In this document: one piece after another, positions 9,193 to 18,821 of the stretch
Layout: each line of letters begins with the position of its first letter
How positions within the stretch are numbered: the stretch's first letter is position 1
The notes under the pieces: generated by a model
Seen by the model: the letters and a program-made list of their open reading frames with translations, nothing else
Told to the model about the DNA's origin: nothing
Databases searched by the model: none
NCBI RefSeq assembly: GCF_000315015.1
Contig: NZ_BAEP01000089.1
Coordinates: forward strand, 113,037-177,036
Direction of reading: 5' to 3'
DNA length: 64,000 nt
DNA from: Paraglaciecola mesophila KMM 241
GTDB taxonomy: Bacteria; Pseudomonadota; Gammaproteobacteria; Enterobacterales; Alteromonadaceae
Position numbers and translations under genes: made by a program

Positions 9193-9810
9193 GTGCCTCG
9201 GGTACGTCAGGCAACAGCTCAAGACGCGCAAGAAGCGGTAGCCTTGATTATCTCTTCTGCGCCTGAAGCTATTCCCCTTCTATTTAACCAACAAACCCTG
9301 CAGCATCAATATTTTGCGCGCAGTTATATGAATCAAGCTTTTTTACATCAACATGGCCAATTTGGCTTTGGTAATCATTGGGTCATAGAGTTGCAAGGGC
9401 AACTTGCCGGGATAGGCTGTGCATGGCAACGTGAAATGGGGGCAATGTATGTGCAAGCTACTCTTGACAGCATGACACAGTATTACCAAGGTACTGATGT
9501 GCTTGAAGTGCTGAATAGATGCCAGTCTTTACAGCAAGTATTTGCTCGCCCTGCAGACGGTGAATTGTGTATTGGGCATATCGGTGTTGCAAAGGCGTTT
9601 CAGCGAAAAGGAATATGCAGTGAACTCCTAACTCATTTTGTAGAAAAGGCTAATGAGTTAGACAAACAATTTCTTACCTTAGACGTTAAGCAAGACAATG
9701 CGGCAGCTATACGTTGTTACCAAAAATTTGGCTTTGACATTGAGCGCTCTACTTTGGATAACAGCCCAATGAAATTGGGCACCTACCTGCATATGAGAAA
9801 AACGCTCTAA
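9193..9810 (+). CDS. GNAT family N-acetyltransferase
   Basis: Acetyl-CoA-dependent transferase of the GNAT superfamily, substrate unknown. The C-terminal half shows the fold's acetyl-CoA loop region IGHIGVAKAFQRKGICSELL (near 129-148), with the Q/R-x-x-G-x-G/A pattern degenerate as QRKGIC, then LDVKQDNAAAIRCYQKFGF, the classic final motif. It starts at GTG only 2 bp after the SCO stop, so it is probably cotranscribed with the oxidase genes although nothing links it functionally. It overlaps the convergent deacetylase gene by 4 bp. Confidence 0.88.
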   Translation: MPRVRQATAQDAQEAVALIISSAPEAIPLLFNQQTLQHQYFARSYMNQAFLHQHGQFGFGNHWVIELQGQLAGIGCAWQREMGAMYVQATLDSMTQYYQGTDVLEVLNRCQSLQQVFARPADGELCIGHIGVAKAFQRKGICSELLTHFVEKANELDKQFLTLDVKQDNAAAIRCYQKFGFDIERSTLDNSPMKLGTYLHMRKTL

Positions 9811-10856
9811 TCTAACCACTCCCCCTTATCTGAGGCAATAAACCAAGGTTTTGAGTACCAATAATAACGTGAGGGCGCGCGTTTGCTCGGCGCTGTGCAG
9901 TTTATTCTGGAGCGGCCGGCAGGCAGTTTCTGTTTAAAATCCACTCTGACCAATGCTTGATTCACGGTGATTTTCTGTGCGTCACCCTGAAAAAAGCAGG
10001 TTATTTGTGCGTTGTTTATATCATCGCTTTGCACGCTGAATTCGAAGGTAAAAGGTTCGCCACTAACGAGTGGTGTACTTGGCGAGGGATCTTGTACTGG
10101 CATTGCAAGACTGGCCATTTTCACTTTTAGACGTGCCAAATTCGCGTAAATACCGGCTGCCGGGAAGCGCGGAAGCGCTGAAAAATCACTAAAGCTTGCA
10201 ATAGCACCAGAGTGCTGAGCAAAGCTCACGTAACCTAATTGAGTAAGCTGTGTTTGTAGCTCAGGCGAGTATTCACCGTAAGGATAGGCTAAGAATTTAT
10301 CTTGTACGTTTAAATTATCTTCTAGTAATTTTTCGGCTTGCTGAATATCGCTGAGACGGCGCGCTAGCCACGCTTCATCACTTTCATTGGTTAAGCGATT
10401 AAGTAAATGCTCATGACGCAAATTATGGTTGGCAAAGCTGGCACCTTGCTTAGTCATTGCGCGCATGGCCTCCCAGCTCAAGTGATAATTTACTTTACCA
10501 ACCAAGTCAGGATTGATGAAAACTGTATAAGGTAAGTTGAGCTTAGCGAGTATCGGGTGACCGTTTTGATAAATGTTGTTAAAGCCATCATCAAAGGTCA
10601 CCGCGATAGCGTTTTCCGGTAGAGACTGCTTATTTTGTAACGCTGTGACTATGTCTTTTAGCGGTAAAACATTAAAGTTTTCAGCCAAATAAGTCATATG
10701 CTCGTTAAATGTGTCAGGTGAGACACTGGTAGAAGAAGGTGTATCTTCGCTCACGTGGTGATACAGAAGAATAACCGCGTTGTCACTGGCTTGGGCATTG
10801 TTGATTGAGATGCAAAAACCAAGACAAACCATGACATAAAAAATGATACGATCCAT
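9807..10856 (-). CDS. Secreted polysaccharide deacetylase (NodB domain)
   Basis: Carbohydrate esterase 4-type protein with a signal peptide (about 1-23). The NodB signature is visible: TFDDG at 87-91 with the catalytic/metal aspartates, and the metal-binding HxxxH as NHNLRH (His144, His148). Further blocks LAYPYGEY and the start YHHVSEDTPSSTSVSP are typical of PgaB-like and related polysaccharide deacetylases. A C-terminal region of about 100 residues after the catalytic domain looks like a beta-rich accessory domain. It would remove N-acetyl groups from an exported or cell-wall glycan; the substrate cannot be told. Confidence 0.9.
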   Translation of the reverse strand: MDRIIFYVMVCLGFCISINNAQASDNAVILLYHHVSEDTPSSTSVSPDTFNEHMTYLAENFNVLPLKDIVTALQNKQSLPENAIAVTFDDGFNNIYQNGHPILAKLNLPYTVFINPDLVGKVNYHLSWEAMRAMTKQGASFANHNLRHEHLLNRLTNESDEAWLARRLSDIQQAEKLLEDNLNVQDKFLAYPYGEYSPELQTQLTQLGYVSFAQHSGAIASFSDFSALPRFPAAGIYANLARLKVKMASLAMPVQDPSPSTPLVSGEPFTFEFSVQSDDINNAQITCFFQGDAQKITVNQALVRVDFKQKLPAGRSRINCTAPSKRAPSRYYWYSKPWFIASDKGEWLD

Positions 10857-10958
10857 AACGATCCCTTTGTGAGGCTTTGATTGGCGCTAGTGTAACATTG
10901 AATGCTTAGGGCATAACCGATGAGCAACTGCTTTCCGTTATTTATTTTTATCTATTAA

Positions 10959-12314
10959 GTGAGATTTTTCTTGGCTATATCTTCAGCTCATGAGCAACAC
11001 CGTTTTTGGCATTTAGCCTCCCATAAACAGCTGATTCTGTTAGCGCTACCGATGATTTTAAGCAATATAACCACGCCACTTATTGGTATGGTTGATACTG
11101 CTGTATTAGGCCATATGGGCAGTAGTCATTATCTTGCTGGTGCAGCAATAGCCTCTCTGATTTTAACGCAAACCTATTGGTTGTGTGGCTTTATTCGTAT
11201 GTCGAGTACTGGTTTAAGCGCCCAGGCCAAAGGCGAGCAAAACAATGAAAACAAGAGTCGAGTGTTCTGGCAAAGCTGCAGCGTAGCTTTGGTTATCGGT
11301 CTGGCAATATGGGCCGCGCAAACACCTCTACTGACGTTAGGAATTCATTTTGCCCAACCGGAAGCGCAACTTCTTAATGTTATACAACAATATTTCAGTG
11401 TGCGCATCACCGGGGCTCCAGCCGCTTTGGTCAATCTGGCCATCATTGGCTGGCTGATAGGCCAACAAAAAACTAAGCAAGTTCTTTATATTCAGATATT
11501 TGCCAATTTACTTAATGCCGGGTTAAGTATCTTACTGGTATTCGTGTTTGATGCAGGCGTTAAGGGCGTCGCGACGGCAAGTGTGGCTGCTGAATACAGT
11601 ATTTTGATACTTGGCGTGTGGGTGGCGGTAAGAGGAATGGGCTTACAAAAGCCTCATTGGGGCTTATGGAGATGGTCTTCATTGGCGCAGTTGATGAGCC
11701 TAAACGGTTATAGTTTTGTGCGTAATTTAGCACTGCAATTGTGCTTGGCGTTCGTTATTTTTCAGGGTGCCAGATTTGGGCCGTTAACGGCCGCGAGTAA
11801 TGCGATTATCATGCAATTTTTTGCACTAATAGCGCTAGGGTTAGACGGCATCGCTTACGCTGTTGAGGCGTTAACAGGTGAAGCTAAAGGGAAAAAAGAC
11901 GCCAGTGAAATTAATCGGGTGGTGATGCGCGGTTTATTTTGGTCATCCGTAGTGGCCAGTGGTTACAGCTTAAGCTTTCTCGTATTTGGTCAACAGATCA
12001 TCGCAATACTGACTGATTTGCCTGAGCTTAAAGACTTCACTGCGCAGTACCTATTGATCATCTGGTTGTTGCCCATCGTGAGTCATTGGTGTTTCCTACT
12101 GGATGGTGTGTTTGTGGGGCTAACTCGAGCAAAGGCAATGCAAAACAGTATGTTGCTTAGTGCCGCGTTTTTCTTTTTTCCTAGCTGGTGGCTACTACAA
12201 GAATATCAAAACTATGCTTTGTGGGTCGCACTTTTGTTATTAATGCTCGGGCGGGGCCTTAGTCTTGGCGGTTACTTTGCTTATCTTTATCGCGGTGGGC
12301 GTTTGATAAGCTAA
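10959..12314 (+). CDS. MATE family efflux transporter, DinF-like
   Basis: Twelve-helix multidrug and toxin extrusion transporter. The N-terminal segment LPMILSNITTPLIGMVDTAVLGHMG and RMSSTGLSAQAKGE match the DinF branch of the family. In many gammaproteobacteria dinF lies immediately after lexA; here lexA ends 10.8 kb upstream, suggesting the cox block separates them. I keep GTG 10959; TTG at 10971 is an alternative and neither has a clear ribosome binding site. The 3' end overlaps the next, convergent gene by 56 bp. Confidence 0.9.
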   Translation: MRFFLAISSAHEQHRFWHLASHKQLILLALPMILSNITTPLIGMVDTAVLGHMGSSHYLAGAAIASLILTQTYWLCGFIRMSSTGLSAQAKGEQNNENKSRVFWQSCSVALVIGLAIWAAQTPLLTLGIHFAQPEAQLLNVIQQYFSVRITGAPAALVNLAIIGWLIGQQKTKQVLYIQIFANLLNAGLSILLVFVFDAGVKGVATASVAAEYSILILGVWVAVRGMGLQKPHWGLWRWSSLAQLMSLNGYSFVRNLALQLCLAFVIFQGARFGPLTAASNAIIMQFFALIALGLDGIAYAVEALTGEAKGKKDASEINRVVMRGLFWSSVVASGYSLSFLVFGQQIIAILTDLPELKDFTAQYLLIIWLLPIVSHWCFLLDGVFVGLTRAKAMQNSMLLSAAFFFFPSWWLLQEYQNYALWVALLLLMLGRGLSLGGYFAYLYRGGRLIS

Positions 12315-12537
12315 ACGCATTCTGCATGCGGTAAGCCAAAATACCTATATAGCCATACAGGGCAAACACACAGCCAATGCCAAGCCCTATAAGCCCTGGA
12401 ATTTGCAGCCACACCCAATTTTGACTGCCAATGAGTATCAGTATTACTCCAGCAACAAAAAAGCCGAGGCCGTATTTAAAACGACCCCAGCTTTTATGTG
12501 GATCAGCGACTAATTTACTCAGCTGCTTTTTAAGCAT
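12259..12537 (-). CDS. Small two-helix membrane protein, unknown
   Basis: A 92-residue protein with two hydrophobic segments (about 22-40 and 44-68) flanked by charged ends (MLKKQLSKLVADPHKSWGRFKYG; SNAHRDKDKQSNRQD). I do not recognise a named family. It lies 12 bp downstream of nfuA on the same strand, so the two are probably cotranscribed. Its last 56 bp overlap the convergent MATE gene, making the exact C-terminus notable but not implausible. Confidence 0.65.
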   Translation of the reverse strand: MLKKQLSKLVADPHKSWGRFKYGLGFFVAGVILILIGSQNWVWLQIPGLIGLGIGCVFALYGYIGILAYRMQNAFSLSNAHRDKDKQSNRQD

Positions 12538-12549
12538 GTTAGCAACTAA

Positions 12550-13128
12550 TTAGTAGTAAGAGTGCTCACCGGCTTCATGTTCGGTAGCATCTTTCACTGC
12601 TGTTAACTCGCCAGAAAATTGGGCTAACATTTGCTTTTCAATACCATCTTTAAGTGTCACATCAACCATTGAACAACCGTTACAACCGCCGCCAAACTGA
12701 AGTATGGCTTCACCTTTATCGGTGATCTCCATCAGCATAACCTTGCCGCCGTGGCTGGCAAGTTGCGGGTTGATCTCCGCTTCGATCATATAATTAATAC
12801 GCTCTTCTAGTGGGGCATCGTCATCAACTTTACGCGCTTTGGCATTCGGTGCTTTCAAGGTTAATTGAGAGCCCATTTGGTCAGTCACAAAGTCAATTTC
12901 TGCTTCACTTAAAAAAGGAGCACTTTCTGCATCAACAACAGCATCAAACCCATTAAATTCTAGGGTGGTGTCGGTTGACTCCACGGCGTCTGGTGGGCAA
13001 TAAGAAACACCACATTCTGCGCTAGGCGTACCAGGGTTAACGACAAAAACCCGAATATTAGTGTCAGGCTCTTGTTTTTCAAGCAATTTACAAAAATGCG
13101 CTTGGGCTGTATCTGAAATAGAAATCAT
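12550..13128 (-). CDS. nfuA: Fe/S biogenesis protein NfuA
   Basis: Iron-sulfur carrier that accepts 4Fe-4S clusters and hands them to target apoproteins. The N-terminal degenerate A-type (IscA-like) domain covers about 1-100 and the C-terminal Nfu domain has the cluster-binding CNGC motif in [18 protein letters not shown] near 147-165. The 192-residue length matches gammaproteobacterial NfuA. Its ATG follows AGGACCTTTTTT. It is transcribed away from the M14 peptidase gene. Confidence 0.95.
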   Translation of the reverse strand: MISISDTAQAHFCKLLEKQEPDTNIRVFVVNPGTPSAECGVSYCPPDAVESTDTTLEFNGFDAVVDAESAPFLSEAEIDFVTDQMGSQLTLKAPNAKARKVDDDAPLEERINYMIEAEINPQLASHGGKVMLMEITDKGEAILQFGGGCNGCSMVDVTLKDGIEKQMLAQFSGELTAVKDATEHEAGEHSYY

Positions 13129-13287
13129 AAAAAAGGTCCTGTATTTGAAACATATCGGTATTGTATCAAAATTACTTGACTAAAACACTCAAGTAATAAT
13201 CTTTGCTTATGTCAATTTCAGCTAAAACATGCGAACATTTCAGGATAACTTTTAAGCTGATTTTGATGTAACAAAAGGTGTAAGCGT

Positions 13288-15846
13288 ATGAAGTGCGGCT
13301 GGTTTTGGGGTTTTATGTGTTCTGTTTTTTTGTCTGTCTCGGCGCAAGCGATCACAGATATCGAATATTTACCCGCCAATACGCAGTTTAACGATGCTAT
13401 CCCTCGTCCTTCTCAAGTCCTTGGGGCTCCTGTGGGGGAATGGCATGTGCGCCATGACCAACTAGTAGAGTACATGCGCATTTTGGCTAATAAATCCGAC
13501 CGAGTGACATTGCTTGAAACCGGCCGAACCCATGAAAATAGACCTCTGCTGTTACTGACCTTTACGGCAGCTAAAAACCAACAAAATATTGAATCTATTC
13601 GTAACAATCACCTTACTTCTTTCGGGCAAAAAAGTGACTCAGACGACCCACTTATTTTATGGATGGGCTACAGCGTACACGGCGATGAATCATCCGGTGC
13701 TAATGCTGCATTGCTGGTGGCTTATTATTTAGCCGCTGCGCAAGGTGAAGCTGTTCAGCAGTTGCTTGAAAATAACATAGTACTCATGGAGCCAAGCATT
13801 AACCCTGATGGTCTAGCTAGATTTGCCCAGTGGGCGAATGGCAATCGTGGCCAGCAGTTGGTGGCAGATCCAAATCACAGAGAGCATCAACAACCTTGGC
13901 CTAGTGGACGAACAAACCACTATATGTTTGATTTAAACCGCGACTGGTTATTGCTGACACACCCTGAATCACAGGCGCGTATTGCGCAATTCCAGCGCTG
14001 GCGCCCCCACGTACTTACTGACTTTCATGAGATGGGTACCAATAGTAGTTATTTTTTTCAACCGGGGATCGCGTCGCGCAATAACCCTTGGACGCCTAAA
14101 CGCAACACCGAACTGACAGCCGAATTAGCCAAATTTCATGCAGCTGCGCTGGATGAAACAAAACAGCTGTATTTCACGCAAGAAGGCTACGACGATTTCT
14201 ATTATGGCAAAGGCTCAACGTATCCAGACGCACAAGGCAGCATAGGCATTCTGTTCGAGCAGGCCAGTAGTCGCGGGCATAAACAGGAGTCTCTCAATGG
14301 TGAACTTAATTTCACTGACACCATTCAAAATCAAGTCACAACATCTCTTTCAACCTTCAAGGGCGCACTGGCCAGTAAAGCTGAGTTGTTGGCTTACCCA
14401 ACAGAATTTACCGAACAAACTAACGAGCTGATAAAAGACGATAAAACGGTGGGTTACCTTCTTAGTGAATCACAAGATGCGACCCGTTTTTCTGACCTCA
14501 AGTCGATATTACAGCAACATCAAATCAGGTTTAATTACCTGGATAAAGAAATACGCGTAGATGATCTCACTTATCAGCCATTGAGCAGTATTTTTGTGCC
14601 GCTAAACCAGCCTCAATATCGCCTAGTGAAATCGCTTTTTTCTGAGCGTAAAAGCTTTAATGATAATAGTTTTTACGATGTATCAAGCTGGAACTTGCCA
14701 CTTGCATTTAATATTCAATACTCCCCAGTTGAGCGAAAGTTGTGGCGCAAAGTGCCTGTTGCCAATGAGCCCAATAATCAGTCGAAAAACACTCTCCCAG
14801 TAAATACTGAGAACCCATACGCGTATGGGTTTTCTTGGGCCGACTCAAAAGCACCTAAGTTACTAAGTCAGCTGCTCCGCGGGGGGGTACAAGTTAAAAT
14901 TGCAGGGTCTGATTTTGCTGCCGCAACCGATCAAGGCAATATTAGTTTCAGCGCAGGTTCGGTGTTGATCCCATTAGCGCTGAAACAGCCTGACAATCTA
15001 TTGGCATTGCTTAATAGCGCTGCAAATGAAACGAGTATTAAAATTTGGCCTATCTTGTCAGGCCTAACGGCGCAAGGCATTGATATTGGTAGTCGTGAAA
15101 TGTTCGCCGTTAAGTCCCCTCAAGTGTTGTTAGTTGGTGGTAATGGCACGTCACAATATGAAGTGGGTGAAGTATGGCATTATTTGGATACCGCCGTGGG
15201 TATGCCTGTCACTATCACTGATTTACCTCGCTTTTCTCGTCTTGATCTCTCTCGCTATAGTCACATCATTTGGGTTAGCGGAGATTATTCTGAAGTACCC
15301 GAGAAAACAGTTAGGTTGCTGGAAAAATGGTTGTCTGCGGGTGGGGTAATGATAGGCCAGCGAACAGCGGCAAAATGGTTTGCTGACAAAGACTGGCTTA
15401 AGGCATCATTTTTAAGTGAAGATGAAATCAAACGCGCGTTTTCAAAAAATGACTTAACTTACGCAGACAAAGACCAACTAGCGGCTAAGCAGCGTATTGC
15501 AGGGGCGGTATTCGATACGCAATTAGATACCAGTCATCCACTTACCTTTGGCTTTCCTCGCTCGCATTTACCTTCATTCAAAAACAGCACAGTCGTGATG
15601 CGTGCGCCTAAAACGCCGTTTATCACAGTGGGGCGTTATACTTCAAAATCCCTCGTATCTGGTTACGCTGCTGATGAGTTGCAAGAGCTTATTAATAATA
15701 GCGCTTCTATCGTGGCTCACAGTGTTGGAAAAGGTAAAGTGATTGCGTTTATCGATAACCCAAACTTTCGAGGCTATTGGCGTGGCACAAGGCGTTTGTT
15801 GAGCAACGCAATATTCCTGTCCAGTTTAATCAATGCTCCAGGGTAA
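13288..15846 (+). CDS. Secreted M14 family zinc carboxypeptidase
   Basis: An 852-residue exported peptidase with a signal peptide (about 1-21). The M14 zinc ligands appear as HGDE (His131, Glu134) and a downstream His in LTDFHEMG (His247), with the substrate-binding elements INPDG and DLNRDW between and a likely catalytic Glu near 324 (ILFEQASSRG). The long C-terminal half is not part of the catalytic domain and contains a stretch (about 615-690, LLVGGNGTSQYEVGEVWHYLD) that resembles the class I amidotransferase-like fold seen in related large M14 proteins. Probably degrades external peptides. It overlaps the convergent comF gene by 17 bp. Confidence 0.9.
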   Translation: MKCGWFWGFMCSVFLSVSAQAITDIEYLPANTQFNDAIPRPSQVLGAPVGEWHVRHDQLVEYMRILANKSDRVTLLETGRTHENRPLLLLTFTAAKNQQNIESIRNNHLTSFGQKSDSDDPLILWMGYSVHGDESSGANAALLVAYYLAAAQGEAVQQLLENNIVLMEPSINPDGLARFAQWANGNRGQQLVADPNHREHQQPWPSGRTNHYMFDLNRDWLLLTHPESQARIAQFQRWRPHVLTDFHEMGTNSSYFFQPGIASRNNPWTPKRNTELTAELAKFHAAALDETKQLYFTQEGYDDFYYGKGSTYPDAQGSIGILFEQASSRGHKQESLNGELNFTDTIQNQVTTSLSTFKGALASKAELLAYPTEFTEQTNELIKDDKTVGYLLSESQDATRFSDLKSILQQHQIRFNYLDKEIRVDDLTYQPLSSIFVPLNQPQYRLVKSLFSERKSFNDNSFYDVSSWNLPLAFNIQYSPVERKLWRKVPVANEPNNQSKNTLPVNTENPYAYGFSWADSKAPKLLSQLLRGGVQVKIAGSDFAAATDQGNISFSAGSVLIPLALKQPDNLLALLNSAANETSIKIWPILSGLTAQGIDIGSREMFAVKSPQVLLVGGNGTSQYEVGEVWHYLDTAVGMPVTITDLPRFSRLDLSRYSHIIWVSGDYSEVPEKTVRLLEKWLSAGGVMIGQRTAAKWFADKDWLKASFLSEDEIKRAFSKNDLTYADKDQLAAKQRIAGAVFDTQLDTSHPLTFGFPRSHLPSFKNSTVVMRAPKTPFITVGRYTSKSLVSGYAADELQELINNSASIVAHSVGKGKVIAFIDNPNFRGYWRGTRRLLSNAIFLSSLINAPG

Positions 15847-16552
15847 GGCACATACACCATACATCCACTTGTAAGCTTGGATGATGTTTTTTTAACAATT
15901 GGTGCATGGCCTCAACGGTAGCGCCAGTGGTGATCACGTCATCCAATATGGCGATGTGTTGATAGATTAGGGGGCGACGAAGCGTAAAGGCATTTTTCAT
16001 ATTAGCTTTTCGCTGAGCACTCGAAAGAGACGTTTGCGTTTGCGTGGCTTTATGTCGAGTGATCACATCAGTAACTAACGGGATACCAGTTAAGGCTGAA
16101 ATGAGTTTCCCTAACTCGATGCTTTGATTGTATTTGCGTTCTTGATACCGCCTCGGGTGCAGCGGAACTGGTATCAGCGCTTGAGGTAGTGTACAGCGGC
16201 TTCTCAGCGCATGGGCAACAAAAAGTTTGGCCAAAGCGTTGGCGTGCAGGATTTTATTAGAAAACTTTAAACCTGTGAGTAATCGCGACAAAGGCCACTG
16301 ATAATCAGCTAGCGCTAACACGTTATTTGCCGTCAGGTGCTTCAAACCGCGCTTCGCTTTGGGCCAATTCAATAGATTGTAGTCGTATTTTTTACACTCA
16401 AACAAGGCTAAGTCATCCGTACAGTGATCACAAATAAGCGCGTCGCTGTCTTGCCTGCACAGCAAGCACTGTTGTGCTATTTTGACCGCTTGCATGCTTG
16501 TCACTTTTGTAAGTCCTAGCCGATTAAGGGCGAACACTTCTATGCCATCCAC
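15830..16552 (-). CDS. ComF family protein (phosphoribosyltransferase-like)
   Basis: ComF/GntX-type protein associated with DNA uptake or use of DNA as nutrient. It has an N-terminal zinc-binding pair of CxxC motifs (CLLC and CDHC near 29-45) and a C-terminal phosphoribosyltransferase domain with the motif IAILDDVITTGATVEAM near 203-219. The start at GTG 16552 gives 240 residues; ATG 16495 (MQAVKIAQQC) is equally plausible because homologues begin close to the first CxxC. It is divergent from bioH, the arrangement found in E. coli (bioH/gntX). Confidence 0.9.
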   Translation of the reverse strand: MDGIEVFALNRLGLTKVTSMQAVKIAQQCLLCRQDSDALICDHCTDDLALFECKKYDYNLLNWPKAKRGLKHLTANNVLALADYQWPLSRLLTGLKFSNKILHANALAKLFVAHALRSRCTLPQALIPVPLHPRRYQERKYNQSIELGKLISALTGIPLVTDVITRHKATQTQTSLSSAQRKANMKNAFTLRRPLIYQHIAILDDVITTGATVEAMHQLLKKHHPSLQVDVWCMCLTLEH

Positions 16553-16612
16553 TTGATTTCACTTTTTTCATCTCTACACTGACATGCCAGTTTCTAAGGG
16601 TAGTAGATTTAT

Positions 16613-17389
16613 ATGCACACGACTTTGAAAACACGTACTGCAGGCAGTGGACCTAATCTCGTTTTACTTCATGGATGGGGAGTTAATAGCGGTGTTTGGC
16701 AACCAATAGCCACGCAGCTGGAGCAACATTTCAGCGTTACTTATGTTGATTTGCCAGGCTTTGGTGAGAACAATCAAATAATGCCTAAGCCTTACGATTT
16801 AAAAAACCTAGCTGAGTGTGTGGCGAATGTGCTCCCCCAGAACAGTGTGCTTGCAGGCTGGTCATTAGGTGGCTTGGTTGCTCAACATGTTGCATTACTT
16901 GAGCCTACGAATGTTAAACAGTTGGTACTGATAGCCACATCACCCAAATTTCTAAAAGGTAATGATTGGGCGGGGATTGATCCGAATATTCTGCAGGCGT
17001 TTTCGCAGCAACTGGTGAAAAACTTGAGCAAAACCATAGAGCGCTTTTTGGCAATACAAGCCATGGGCAGCGATTCAGCGAAAATGGATATTAGAAAAAT
17101 AAAAAGCAGCATAGAAGCGTCGCCTCAGGCCGATATTGCCGCACTGACAGCGGGGTTAGATATCTTAGAGCATGTTGATTTAAGGGACCAAATAGCGGCT
17201 TTGAAAATGCCGATACATTGGATGTTAGGGCGCCTTGATAGCTTAGTGCCAGCAAAGCTTCAAGGGTTTGTACAGCAAAGCTTACCCAACAACCACAGCG
17301 TTACGGTTTTCCCCCATGCTTCACATGCGCCATTTATATCGCACACAGAGGATTTCATAGTTGATTTGATGGAAAACACACTCAGGTAA
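16613..17389 (+). CDS. bioH: Pimeloyl-ACP methyl ester carboxylesterase BioH
   Basis: Alpha/beta hydrolase that cleaves the methyl ester of pimeloyl-ACP, the last step in forming the biotin side chain precursor. It has the oxyanion-hole segment LVLLHGWGVNSGVW, the nucleophile elbow GWSLGG (Ser near 84), an Asp in LGRLDSLVP and the catalytic His in FPHASHAPFISH. Length 258 is standard. The comF/bioH divergence is a conserved gammaproteobacterial neighbourhood, which supports the specific assignment. Confidence 0.92.
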   Translation: MHTTLKTRTAGSGPNLVLLHGWGVNSGVWQPIATQLEQHFSVTYVDLPGFGENNQIMPKPYDLKNLAECVANVLPQNSVLAGWSLGGLVAQHVALLEPTNVKQLVLIATSPKFLKGNDWAGIDPNILQAFSQQLVKNLSKTIERFLAIQAMGSDSAKMDIRKIKSSIEASPQADIAALTAGLDILEHVDLRDQIAALKMPIHWMLGRLDSLVPAKLQGFVQQSLPNNHSVTVFPHASHAPFISHTEDFIVDLMENTLR

Positions 17390-17457
17390 AAAGTCGCTGT
17401 TAAAATGTCGTTTTTTGGTTAATAATTAACCATGAGAGGTTAGAAGAGGTACTCAGT

Positions 17458-17721
17458 GTGGACATTTCAAATAACAGCAACATCAGCGGCGCTTTTGCCA
17501 GTGGTTTACAAGGTGTGCAGCGCGGCACAGAGCAAGTTACTCAAGCATCCAGAGATATTGCTAGCTTAAATGGCGATACGCAGCAGGGCAGCTCATCCAG
17601 TGCTAACTTGACTGATAGCGTGGTAGATCTTCAAACAGGTGCGATAGGAGTTGAAGCCTCAGCTAAAGTATTAGATGTAGCCAATGACACCATAGGCACT
17701 TTACTCGACACCTTTGCGTAG
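17458..17721 (+). CDS. Small protein with flagellar rod/hook-like C-terminus
   Basis: An 87-residue protein rich in Ser, Asn and Gln with no signal peptide. Its C-terminal 35 residues (VVDLQTGAIGVEASAKVLDVANDTIGTLLDTF) resemble the terminal helix of flagellar axial proteins (in FlgG/FlgC-type proteins: ...AYEANAKVIQTADEMLQTLL...). No flagellar genes are nearby. It starts at GTG 17458 with AGAGG about 7 bp upstream. The spacing of 34 bp to the following metalloprotease-like gene suggests an operon. Function unknown; conserved small proteins of this type occur in Alteromonadales. Confidence 0.65.
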   Translation: MDISNNSNISGAFASGLQGVQRGTEQVTQASRDIASLNGDTQQGSSSSANLTDSVVDLQTGAIGVEASAKVLDVANDTIGTLLDTFA

Positions 17722-17755
17722 GCTCATTAACCAGTAGGTATCATTAAGATATAAA

Positions 17756-18748
17756 ATGAACATTGTAACGCCTATCCCAACGGCGGTTGTTTTTACTACC
17801 GCCAATATCAACACTGAAGCTGCGCGCAGAGATAATACCCTGCGTGAAACAGTACCAGCGTTGACTGGGTCTGAAAATTCAGCTACAGAATCTGGGTTAG
17901 CCAGCGATCATGACAAAGTAAAAACCCCCGCACAACCCCTTGTATACGAGCGCCCTCAGGTGCAATCCCAAGGCGAACCTGCATCGGATACTCAGAAAAA
18001 CGCTGATCAAGACAACGCCCAGCAAGAAAGCGCAGGTAAACAAGACGCTGAACAAGAACAACAAGCCCAACAAGAAAAAGCCCAAATAGACGAGCTGAAA
18101 AAACGTGATACTGAAGTACGTACTCACGAGCAAGCTCATGCCAACACAGGTGGCCAATACGCTGGCGCACCCAAGTATGAGTACACTACCGGACCTGACG
18201 GCAAGCGCTATGCCACAGGCGGAGAGGTGTCTATTGATGTATCAGTAGAAAATTCCCCTGAAGATACTATTCGCAAGATGCAGCAAGTCAAAGCTGCAGC
18301 TCTCGCTCCTGCTGAGCCCTCGGCGCAGGACTTAAGAGTAGCGGCTGAAGCCAGCCAAAAAACGTTTGAAGCACGCAAAGAGCTAGCAGAAGAAAAAAGT
18401 GAAGGTGTTGGCGTTGTTGCTCCAAACGACACGAAGAGCGCTACCCAAGGTGAAAACGTAAACGCGGCAGATAAATCGACTTCCCAATCAGAATTTGGCC
18501 CTGAGTTAGATGATATAGTGCGCGGCACTGATGAAGGTACGCCAATCCGCGACCTAGACACATCTGAAGTCGCTAAAGCCACCTTAAAAAGTGAGCAGTT
18601 AGGTGACGTTTTTGCCAGTGATACAGGCAATGCGTTTGCTAATCAGGCCAGCAGAGACGACAACACCTTATTAGCCGAGCGTGTTGTTCAACGGTATTAC
18701 CAAGGAGTAAGTGAACCCAAAAGTTATGGCTTGAACTTCTCAGCCTAA
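17756..18748 (+). CDS. SprA-related putative metalloprotease (CJM1_0395-like)
   Basis: A 330-residue protein with a low-complexity Gln/Glu/Ala-rich region (about 60-120) followed by a conserved core: ELKKRDTEVRTHEQAHANTGG, GAPKYEYTTGPDGKRYATGGEVSID and the KMQQVKAAALAPAEPSAQDLRVA block. These are marks of the SprA-related/putative metalloprotease CJM1_0395 family, where HEQAH is the presumed zinc-binding HExxH. I see no signal peptide. The C-terminal 120 residues are poorly conserved. It is probably cotranscribed with the small flagellin-tail-like gene before it. The proteolytic activity is a family prediction. Confidence 0.8.
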   Translation: MNIVTPIPTAVVFTTANINTEAARRDNTLRETVPALTGSENSATESGLASDHDKVKTPAQPLVYERPQVQSQGEPASDTQKNADQDNAQQESAGKQDAEQEQQAQQEKAQIDELKKRDTEVRTHEQAHANTGGQYAGAPKYEYTTGPDGKRYATGGEVSIDVSVENSPEDTIRKMQQVKAAALAPAEPSAQDLRVAAEASQKTFEARKELAEEKSEGVGVVAPNDTKSATQGENVNAADKSTSQSEFGPELDDIVRGTDEGTPIRDLDTSEVAKATLKSEQLGDVFASDTGNAFANQASRDDNTLLAERVVQRYYQGVSEPKSYGLNFSA

Positions 18749-18821
18749 TTAACCACAGGGGCTTACCGCTAAAGCCACCGACCAAACTCTCTATAAACTG
18801 AATTCACAAACTTCGTTCATA

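Noticed and set aside
17883..18170. Minus-strand hydrophobic open frames within the SprA-like gene
   Set aside because: They are reverse shadows of the Gln/Glu/Ala-rich region of the real gene; hydrophobicity arises from codon complementarity.
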